A stretch of 17,916 bases of DNA from NCBI GenBank assembly GCA_050050115.1, contig JASFUX010000034.1:1-17916 (forward strand), given 5' to 3'. The position numbers and the translations under genes are program-made. Positions 12,217 to 17,916 of the stretch are shown here, piece after piece (the first letter of the stretch is position 1; each line of letters starts with the position of its first letter). This DNA is from JASFUX01 sp050050115 (lineage in GTDB: Bacteria; Pseudomonadota; Alphaproteobacteria; Caulobacterales; Maricaulaceae). Under the pieces are notes generated by a model. It worked only from the letters and a program-made list of their open reading frames with translations. It was not told where the DNA came from and ran no database searches.

Positions 12217-15200
12217 TTGCATTTCACCAAGCTCAAAGTCTCCGGCTTCAAGTCGTTCGTCGAGCCGATCGAGTTTCGCATCGAGCCGGGGCTGACCGGC
12301 GTCGTCGGCCCGAACGGCTGCGGCAAGTCCAACGTGATGGAGGCGCTGCGCTGGGTGATGGGCGCGACCTCGGCCAAGGCGCTGCGCGCGGGCGGCATGG
12401 ACGAGGTGATCTTCGCGGGGTCAGCCAACCGGCCGGCGCGCAATCACGCCGAAGTCCAGATGATCATCGACAACACGGACCGCACGGCGCCGGCGGCGTT
12501 CAACGACGCGGACGTGCTCGAGGTGTCGCGCCGGATCACCCGCGGCGCAGGCTCGGTCTACAAGGTCAACGGCCGCGAAGCGCGCGCCCGGGACGTCCAA
12601 CGCCTGTTCGCTGACGCCTCGTCCGGCGCGAACTCCCCCGCCCTCGTCCGCCAGGGCCAGATCAGCGAACTGATCGCCGCCAAGCCGGAAAACCGCCGCC
12701 GCGTACTCGAAGAAGCCGCCGGCGTCGCCGGGCTCGCCTCGCGCCGACATGAGGCGGAGCTGAAGCTCGCCAACGCGATGACCAATCTCGAGCGGCTCGA
12801 CGACGTGCTCGCCGGCGCCGAACGCGAGCTCGACAACCTTCGCCGCCAATCGCGTCAGGCCAAGCGCTACCGCAAGGTCGCCGCCGAGACGCGCGCGCTT
12901 GAAGCCCTGCTCGCCCAACGCCGCTTCGATGATGCGCGGAGCCAGCTCAACTCTGTCGCCGAGGCGCTGGAGGCTGCTGAGAAGGCGGTCGAGCAATTCA
13001 CCCGCGCCGCCGCCGAAGCGGCCAAGGTCGCATCCGAACGCTCGGCCGAGGTCGCTCCCGCTCGCGCCGCCGAGACCGAGGCCGCCGGCCGGCTCGCGCA
13101 GGCCAACTCGGAGCTCGACGCCGCCAACCGCGAGCTTGAGCAGATCAAGCGCGACTGTGAACGCGCCGAAGCCGACCGCGCTCGCGCCGCCGAAGAACTG
13201 ACCCGCGAGGCCGAGCTGTCGAGCGACGCGGAGACGGCGCTCAAGGCGCTCGAGGTCGAGCTGACGGAGCTGCGGTCGAAAGAAGACGCGTCGTCGACGG
13301 ATCACCTCAAGACGGCGCGCGACGCGGCGGAAGAAAAACTCGCGACGGCGCAGTCGCACCGCGACGCTTTGGCGGCCGCGCAGGCAGATGCTGTCGCGCA
13401 GCAGCGCGCGCTGATGGAACGGGTCAATCGCGGCGAGGCGCTGCTGACAAAGCTCCAGGAAGAGATCGCCGCTCTGCCCGAGCCGCCGGCGAGCGACGCC
13501 GATGACGGCGCGCTGACCGCCGCGCAAACGCAGGCCGAAGAGACTGCAGCCGCGCTCGAAGCCCTCGCCGCGGAGATCGCCGAGGCTGAAACCGCCGCGG
13601 ACGCCGCCGCGGCGGCCGAGCGCGAAGCGGCCGAGACGTTCGCCGAAGCCGACCGCGCAGCAGCCGCGCTTGAAGCGGAGATCGCTGCGCTGGAGCGGGC
13701 CCTCGCCACCGACGCGCCGAGCGCCAATCCAGCCGCGGACGCAGTCACGGTCGAGGACGGCTACGAGCGCGCGCTCGCCGCGGCGTTGGGAGACGACCTG
13801 CTCGCCGACCTTGAAGACGACGCCTCTATGCACTGGACCGGCGCCGAGACTCCGAACCAGCTCCTGCCCGCCGGCGTTCGTCCACTGACGGATTTCGTTC
13901 AAGCGCCCGATGCGCTCGCCGCGCGGCTGTCGCAGATCGGCGTTCTCGACGACGGTGGCGACGAGGCCGCGTTCGCGCCGCCGGCGCTGAAACCCGGCCA
14001 GCGGCTTGTCAGCCGCACAGGACAAGTCTGGCGCTGGGACGGTTTCCATGTGCCCGCCGGCGCACAAACCGCCGCCGAACGGCGCATCGCAGCGCGCGCG
14101 ACCTTGGACGCCGCAACGCAGAAGCTGGCGCAAAAGCGATCCGACCGCGAGAAGGCAGAGAAGACGCGCGACGCCGCAAAAGCCAAGACCGCGAACGTCA
14201 CCGCCAAGCGCTACGCGTTACGCGCCAAGCGACCGCAAGCTGAGGCCAACGCGCGGGCGGCTCAGTCAAAGTTCGCAGAACTCGAGCGCGCACAGGCGCG
14301 CGCTGCGGCGGAACGGGCGTCGACGGAAGAAGCGCGCAGTCGTCTCGAAACCCGCCGACGCGAGGAAGCCGCCGCTGTCGAAGAAGCGCGCGAAGGCTTG
14401 GACACGCTCTCCCCACCGGATCCCGAGGCGCTTTCGGCCGCGGCAACGGCGCTCGACGCGGCGCGAGGCGAAGCGGCCGACGCCCGCGGCGCGCTTGAAG
14501 CCGCCGAACAGGCCGCGGCCCAGCGGCGCGCCCGTATCGAAGCCATCAGCAAAGAGATAGAGGCCTGGACGTCCCGGCGCACCTCCGCCGCCGAGCGGGT
14601 CAAGGCCCTGACCGAGCGCGCGGCCGAACTGGACGAGCTCATCAAGAAACTCCGCGCCGCGCCGGACGAACACGCCGATCGGCTTGAGACGTTGCGCGCC
14701 GCCAAGGAAGACGCCGCCGCCGAACGCGCCAAAGCCGCCGATGCGGTCGCGGTCGCCGAGACTGCGGCGCGCGAAGCTGATCAGGCGCAGCGCGAAGCCG
14801 AAGCTGCGCTCAGCGCCGCGCGGGAAGAGCGCGCCGGCAGCGAGGTGCGCAAGGTGACGGCCGAGGAGCGGCTCGCCGAAGCGAACGAACGTCTCGCTCA
14901 TGCGCCCCCACCCGAAGCCGGCGTCGAGCTGGACGAGGCCATGCGCCTTGAAGAGATCGAAGAGCGGCTGGCTAAAAAGACCGCCGAGCGCGAACGCATG
15001 GGGCCGGTCAATCTGCGCGCCGATGAAGAAGCCGACGAACGCGAGAGCGAACTCACCGGCATCCGCGCCGAGCGCGAAGATCTTGAGGCTGCGGTCAACA
15101 AGCTGCGCAGCGGCGTGCGCGCGCTCGACTCTGAAGCGCGCGAGCGCCTGAAAGAGGCTTTCGAGAAGATCGACGGCCACTTCCGCGATCTGTTCCAAAC

Positions 15201-15624
15201 CCTGTTCGGCGGCGGGGAAGCCAAGCTCGCCCTGGTCGACGGCGACGATCCGTTGACGGCGGGCCTCGACGTCTACGCCTGCCCACCCGGCAAACGCCTC
15301 GCCTCGATGGCGCTGATGTCGGGCGGCGAGCAGGCGCTGACGGCGACGGCGCTGATCTTCGCGGTGTTCCTCGCCAATCCCGCGCCGATCTGCGCGCTCG
15401 ACGAGGTCGACGGCCCGCTCGACGACGCCAACGTCGGACGCTTCTGCGATCTGCTCGACGCGATGCGGAAAAAGTCGCAGACGCGCTTCGTGGTCATCAC
15501 CCACAATCCGGTGACGATGTCGCGCGTCGACCGTCTCTACGGGGTGACCATGGCCGAGCGCGGCGTGTCGCAACTCGTCTCGGTCGACCTGGCGGCCGCC
15601 GAAGCGCTCGCCGCGGCGTCATGA
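12217..15624 (+). CDS. smc: SMC, chromosome condensin ATPase
   Basis: SMC is the ABC-type ATPase that organises and helps segregate the chromosome with ScpA and ScpB, which are not in this window. The protein has 1135 residues, about the alphaproteobacterial size. The N-terminal head starts MHFTKLKVSGFKSF with Walker A GPNGCGKSN at 31-39. Long Ala/Glu/Arg-rich coiled coils (about 165-500 and 620-980) flank a compact hinge near 509-620. The C-terminal head has the signature LMSGGEQAL (1033-1041), Walker B ICALDEVDG (about 1058-1066) and the switch THN. The start is TTG at 12217, because family similarity begins at that residue. Walker B is followed by Gly in place of the common Ala (DEVDGPLDD), a mild variant. 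Several long antisense frames here are shadows of its codon bias. Confidence 0.97.
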   Translation: MHFTKLKVSGFKSFVEPIEFRIEPGLTGVVGPNGCGKSNVMEALRWVMGATSAKALRAGGMDEVIFAGSANRPARNHAEVQMIIDNTDRTAPAAFNDADVLEVSRRITRGAGSVYKVNGREARARDVQRLFADASSGANSPALVRQGQISELIAAKPENRRRVLEEAAGVAGLASRRHEAELKLANAMTNLERLDDVLAGAERELDNLRRQSRQAKRYRKVAAETRALEALLAQRRFDDARSQLNSVAEALEAAEKAVEQFTRAAAEAAKVASERSAEVAPARAAETEAAGRLAQANSELDAANRELEQIKRDCERAEADRARAAEELTREAELSSDAETALKALEVELTELRSKEDASSTDHLKTARDAAEEKLATAQSHRDALAAAQADAVAQQRALMERVNRGEALLTKLQEEIAALPEPPASDADDGALTAAQTQAEETAAALEALAAEIAEAETAADAAAAAEREAAETFAEADRAAAALEAEIAALERALATDAPSANPAADAVTVEDGYERALAAALGDDLLADLEDDASMHWTGAETPNQLLPAGVRPLTDFVQAPDALAARLSQIGVLDDGGDEAAFAPPALKPGQRLVSRTGQVWRWDGFHVPAGAQTAAERRIAARATLDAATQKLAQKRSDREKAEKTRDAAKAKTANVTAKRYALRAKRPQAEANARAAQSKFAELERAQARAAAERASTEEARSRLETRRREEAAAVEEAREGLDTLSPPDPEALSAAATALDAARGEAADARGALEAAEQAAAQRRARIEAISKEIEAWTSRRTSAAERVKALTERAAELDELIKKLRAAPDEHADRLETLRAAKEDAAAERAKAADAVAVAETAAREADQAQREAEAALSAAREERAGSEVRKVTAEERLAEANERLAHAPPPEAGVELDEAMRLEEIEERLAKKTAERERMGPVNLRADEEADERESELTGIRAEREDLEAAVNKLRSGVRALDSEARERLKEAFEKIDGHFRDLFQTLFGGGEAKLALVDGDDPLTAGLDVYACPPGKRLASMALMSGGEQALTATALIFAVFLANPAPICALDEVDGPLDDANVGRFCDLLDAMRKKSQTRFVVITHNPVTMSRVDRLYGVTMAERGVSQLVSVDLAAAEALAAAS

Positions 15625-15675
15625 CGCAGGTCTTTAGCCTTTAAAATCAAATGGATGGATGAACCTCGCCCCGTG

Positions 15676-15704
15676 TTGACTTGCCCGGGGGGCGCCGGTA
15701 GCTT
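15676..15704 (+). promoter_or_regulatory. promoter of the atp F0 operon
   Basis: TTGACT (15676-15681) and TAGCTT (15699-15704) are separated by exactly 17 bp. The predicted start near 15711 leaves a leader of about 32 bases before atpI. An AT-rich patch (15631-15653) lies upstream in the smc-atpI gap. No terminator for smc is visible there. Confidence 0.6.
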
Positions 15705-15742
15705 GCGCGCGCTCGCCCACCCGGTCGAGCGGCGCCAGCTTC

Positions 15743-16111
15743 ATGTCCGAACCAGACAACTCCCGCCAGGATCAAGACGCCCGAAGGCTTAAAGACCTGC
15801 AGCGGCGGCTCGCCGAGCGCGAGGCGGCGCGGGGGGAGAAGAAGGACGGACAGAGCCGGCATGCGCAGATGGGCGCGCTCGGCGTCGCCATGCGCATGTC
15901 GATCGAGCTGGTGGCCGCGGTCGCGGTCGGCGGTCTCCTAGGGCTCGGTCTCGACCGGCTCTTCAAGACCGCGCCGTGGATCATGCTCGTCGGGCTGGGG
16001 TTCGGGTTCGCGGCGGGGGTGCGCAACGCGGTGCGCTCCGCCTACGCGATGCAGCCGTCGGCCAAGGAGCTTGAGGCTCTGCCGACGGTCGAGGATGACG
16101 AGGACGATTGA
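15743..16111 (+). CDS. atpI: AtpI, ATP synthase assembly-associated membrane protein
   Basis: This 122-residue AtpI/AtpZ-type protein is usually the first gene of the F0 operon. It is thought to help assembly of the c-ring or Mg transport; the role is not essential in most bacteria. The N-terminal 40 residues are charged and probably coiled. Two membrane spans follow, with the conserved G-x3-D-x4-TAPW region (GLGLDRLFKTAPW) and GFAAGVRNAV. The C-terminal tail is acidic (EDDEDD). Start at 15743, 52 bases before atpB. Confidence 0.9.
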   Translation: MSEPDNSRQDQDARRLKDLQRRLAEREAARGEKKDGQSRHAQMGALGVAMRMSIELVAAVAVGGLLGLGLDRLFKTAPWIMLVGLGFGFAAGVRNAVRSAYAMQPSAKELEALPTVEDDEDD

Positions 16112-16163
16112 GGTTTCCGGCGCGCTCTGATCGGCGCGCTGATTTCAGAGGGCTGGGGCGCAC

Positions 16164-16916
16164 GTGGCCGACAATCCGCTCGAACAGTTTCAGGTCCATC
16201 CGGTGGTCGAGCTGCCGCAGATCGGCGGCGTCGATCTGTCGATCACCAATGCGGCCGCGCACATGATGCTGGCGGTCCTGGTGATCCTGGTCGTGCTCAA
16301 CATCGCGATCTCGAAGGCGAGCCTGGTGCCGGGACGGCTGCAGTCGATCGCCGAGCTGATGTACGAGTTCATCGCCGGGATGATACGCGACATCGTGGGG
16401 CCCGAGGGGATGCGGTTCTTCCCCTATGTCTTCACCCTCTTCATCTTCATCCTGACGGCGAACATGCTGGGCATGTTCTCGATCTTCTTCACCACGACCA
16501 GCCATGTGGCGGTGACGCTGTCGCTGGCGCTGTTGACCATCACCATCGTGATCATCACCGGGCTGGTGCGCCACGGCTTCGGGTTCTTCAAGCTGTTCGC
16601 GCCGTCCGGACTGCCGCTGCCGCTCTATATCCTGATCACGCCGATCGAGATCATCTCGTTCCTGGCGCGACCGATCACGCTGGCGGTGCGGCTGTTCGCC
16701 AACATGCTCGCCGGTCACGTGATGCTGAAGATCTTCGGCATCTTCGTCATTTCGCTCGGCGGTCTCGGCGGCGCGGCGGCGCTCTCGGCGCTCCTGCCCC
16801 TAGGCGCGGCGTTCGCGATCACCGGGCTCGAGTTCCTGGTGGCGTTCCTGCAGGCCTACGTGTTCGCCATTCTCACTGTCATCTACCTCAACGACGTCGT
16901 TCACATGCACCACTAG
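16164..16916 (+). CDS. atpB: ATP synthase F0 subunit a
   Basis: Subunit a forms the two proton half-channels against the c-ring. The 250-residue protein has about five membrane spans. The essential arginine is R176 in TLAVRLFANMLAGH. Conserved residues in the last span include GLEFLVAFLQAYVFAIL. The start codon is GTG at 16164, with a purine-rich AGAGGGCTGGGG stretch upstream. The stop codon lies inside an 18-bp palindrome (see 16913-16930). Confidence 0.97.
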   Translation: MADNPLEQFQVHPVVELPQIGGVDLSITNAAAHMMLAVLVILVVLNIAISKASLVPGRLQSIAELMYEFIAGMIRDIVGPEGMRFFPYVFTLFIFILTANMLGMFSIFFTTTSHVAVTLSLALLTITIVIITGLVRHGFGFFKLFAPSGLPLPLYILITPIEIISFLARPITLAVRLFANMLAGHVMLKIFGIFVISLGGLGGAAALSALLPLGAAFAITGLEFLVAFLQAYVFAILTVIYLNDVVHMHH

Positions 16917-16930
16917 GGCGCGCGCCCTAG
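16913..16930 (+). other. perfect 18-bp palindrome (hairpin) between atpB and atpE
   Basis: CTAGGGCGCGCGCCCTAG reads identically on both strands and includes the atpB stop codon. In RNA it could fold as a 6- to 7-bp stem with a tight loop. It ends 11 bases before the atpE ribosome site (AAGGAG). There is no U-tract, so it is more likely a processing or stability element than a terminator. Confidence 0.55.
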
Positions 16931-16954
16931 TCTGATCACTCGAAGGAGAACATC

Positions 16955-17179
16955 ATGGAAGTCGAAGCAGCGAAAATGATCGGCGCGGGTCTCGCCGCTA
17001 TCGCCCTGGCGGGCGCGGGCGCCGGCATCGGCATCATCTTCGGCAACTTCTTGAACGGCGCGCTCAGGAATCCGTCCGCCGCGCAAAGCCAGTTCCCGAA
17101 CCTGCTGCTCGGGTTCGCGCTCACCGAAGCGACCGGCCTCTTCGGCCTGATGATCTCGTTCATCATTCTCTTCACCTAG
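16955..17179 (+). CDS. atpE: ATP synthase F0 subunit c
   Basis: This 74-residue hairpin protein forms the rotating c-ring. Helix 1 has the glycine pattern GAGAGIG (20-26). The polar loop holds R38-N39-P40, which contacts the F1 stalk. Helix 2 carries the proton-binding carboxylate E58 in GFALTEATGLFG; Glu is normal for Alphaproteobacteria. A clear AAGGAG ribosome site (16944-16949) precedes the ATG, fitting the high copy number needed. Confidence 0.97.
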   Translation: MEVEAAKMIGAGLAAIALAGAGAGIGIIFGNFLNGALRNPSAAQSQFPNLLLGFALTEATGLFGLMISFIILFT

Positions 17180-17186
17180 TCGAGAC

Positions 17187-17214
17187 GCGGCCCCGATCGA
17201 TTGGTCCGGGGCGC
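17187..17214 (+). other. hairpin between atpE and atpF'
   Basis: GCCCCG (17190-17195) pairs with CGGGGC (17207-17212), leaving an 11-base loop. If one G is bulged the stem can extend to GCG (17187-17189) with CGC (17212-17214) instead. It lies a few bases after the atpE stop codon and before the atpF' ribosome site (GGAG, 17224-17227). No U-tract follows. Confidence 0.45.
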
Positions 17215-17233
17215 GCCTTGAACGGAGCAAAGC

Positions 17234-17779
17234 GTGGCTGAAGAAGCTGGAGCCGAGCACGCCGCCGACGCCGCCCATGCGGCCGAAGCCGGCTTGCCGC
17301 AGCTCGATTTCTCGACGTGGCCGGGCCAGATCTTCTGGCTCGCGATCTCGTTCGGCGTTCTTTACTTCGTCCTCTCGCGCTCGGTCCTGCCGCGGATCGG
17401 CGGCGCGATCGAGGATAGGAAGGACAAGATCGCCGACGACCTCGACGAGGCGAACCGCCTCCAGCGCCAGGCCGAGGACGCGCAGAAGGCTTACGAGCAG
17501 TCTCTCGCCGACGCCCGGGCCAAGGCGCACGCGATCGCCGGGGAGACCCGCGACCGGGTGAACGAAGAGATCACCGCGCGCGCCGCCGACGCCGAGGAGC
17601 AATTCTCCAAGAAAGCCGAGGAAGCCGAGACGCGGATCCGCGCGGCGGCCGAGGCGGCGATGGCGAACGTCTCGAGCGTGGCGAGCGAGGTCGCGGTCGC
17701 CTTGGTCGAGAAGCTCAGCGGACGCGCGCCGGACGCGGGCGCGGTGTCCAAGGCGCTCGACGCCGCGGGCCGGAAATAG
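17234..17779 (+). CDS. atpF': ATP synthase F0 subunit b'
   Basis: This 181-residue subunit is one half of the b/b' peripheral stalk, the split form found in Alphaproteobacteria and phototrophs. An Ala/Glu/His-rich N-terminus of about 25 residues precedes one membrane span (WPGQIFWLAISFGVLYFVLS, about 29-48). A long charged coiled coil follows to the C-terminus, ending SKALDAAGRK. The start is GTG at 17234 with GGAG seven bases upstream. It is distinguished from subunit b by its extended N-terminus and by the second b gene that follows. Confidence 0.92.
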   Translation: MAEEAGAEHAADAAHAAEAGLPQLDFSTWPGQIFWLAISFGVLYFVLSRSVLPRIGGAIEDRKDKIADDLDEANRLQRQAEDAQKAYEQSLADARAKAHAIAGETRDRVNEEITARAADAEEQFSKKAEEAETRIRAAAEAAMANVSSVASEVAVALVEKLSGRAPDAGAVSKALDAAGRK

Positions 17780-17793
17780 AGCGCGGGGACGCA

Positions 17794-17916
17794 ATGCTGT
17801 TGGCTCTCACCCACCTCTTCCACATCCCGACCGGGCTCGACGACCCGACGACCTGGGTGCTGCTGGCGCTCGTGATGTTCATCGGGCTGGTGATCTACCT
17901 CAAGGTCCCCGGCATG
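17794..17916 (+). CDS. atpF: ATP synthase F0 subunit b (3' truncated by window edge)
   Basis: Forty-one codons are visible and the frame is open to the window end. The segment TTWVLLALVMFIGLVIYLKV is the single N-terminal membrane span of subunit b, the partner of b' in the peripheral stalk. It starts 14 bases after atpF' with GGGGA just upstream. Because only the span is visible, the identification rests partly on operon position. Confidence 0.88.
   Translation, partial: MLLALTHLFHIPTGLDDPTTWVLLALVMFIGLVIYLKVPGM

Noticed and set aside
15412..15416. Gly in place of Ala after the SMC Walker B (DEVDG)
   Set aside because: All catalytic residues are intact; this looks like ordinary family variation.
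12421..15573. Long minus-strand reading frames opposite smc (up to 570 codons)
   Set aside because: They mirror the GC-rich codon pattern of smc, have Arg/Gly-rich low-complexity products, and smc itself is unambiguous.
1..17916. CRISPR arrays, tRNA/rRNA genes, insertion sequences or prophage genes
   Set aside because: Looked for and not seen; the window is dense with vertically inherited core genes of uniform composition.

Overview
The window is GC-rich alphaproteobacterial chromosome with tightly packed housekeeping genes. It carries a CcrM-type GANTC adenine methyltransferase, an alphaproteobacterial LexA-type motif (GTTC-N7-GTTC), a split b/b' F0 ATP synthase operon led by atpI, and the neighbourhood ccrM / mutY / DUF721 / DsbA-like / smc. 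This fits the Caulobacterales/Maricaulales side of the class (Caulobacter, Maricaulis or Hyphomonas relatives). The genus cannot be fixed from sequence reading alone. I see no insertion sequence, phage gene, tRNA, rRNA or CRISPR array, and no stretch longer than 300 bases lacks a gene.

Layout. Bases 1-407 hold the end of fliP (flagellar export gate). Bases 588-2285 are an amtB-glnK ammonium uptake and nitrogen-sensing pair, behind an intergenic region with two 18-bp repeats. Bases 2459-3904 encode an unassigned FAD/NAD(P)-binding oxidoreductase with a TTG start. Bases 3973-6121 hold a PA0069-type radical SAM gene, a translationally coupled small membrane protein, and rnhB. Bases 6190-7092 encode a secreted metallo-beta-lactamase-fold hydrolase. 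Bases 7291-8436 are ccrM. Two minus-strand genes follow: a small secreted protein (8440-8904) and mutY (8986-10056). From 10120 the plus strand resumes with a DUF721/DciA-like gene, two tandem DsbA-like lipoproteins and smc. From 15743 to the end runs atpI-atpB-atpE-atpF'-atpF, the last cut by the window edge.

How the genes work together. Much of 3973-15624 concerns genome maintenance: a putative SOS-controlled radical SAM enzyme, RNase HII, cell-cycle DNA methylation, adenine-DNA glycosylase, a DciA-like protein and the SMC condensin. The AmtB/PII pair and the ATP synthase F0 operon are self-contained modules at either side.

Most notable signals. Two LexA-like boxes, about three helical turns apart, bracket an apparently leaderless promoter of the radical SAM gene. 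The ccrM leader holds a GANTC site five bases from GTTAAC, a tandem 11/12-bp repeat and an 8-codon reading frame that overlaps the ccrM start. Two near-identical 18-bp repeats with a 32-bp period lie upstream of amtB. RNA hairpins flank atpE on both sides. All genes look ordinary as proteins; the novelty, if any, is in their control and in the radical SAM/small membrane protein pair.
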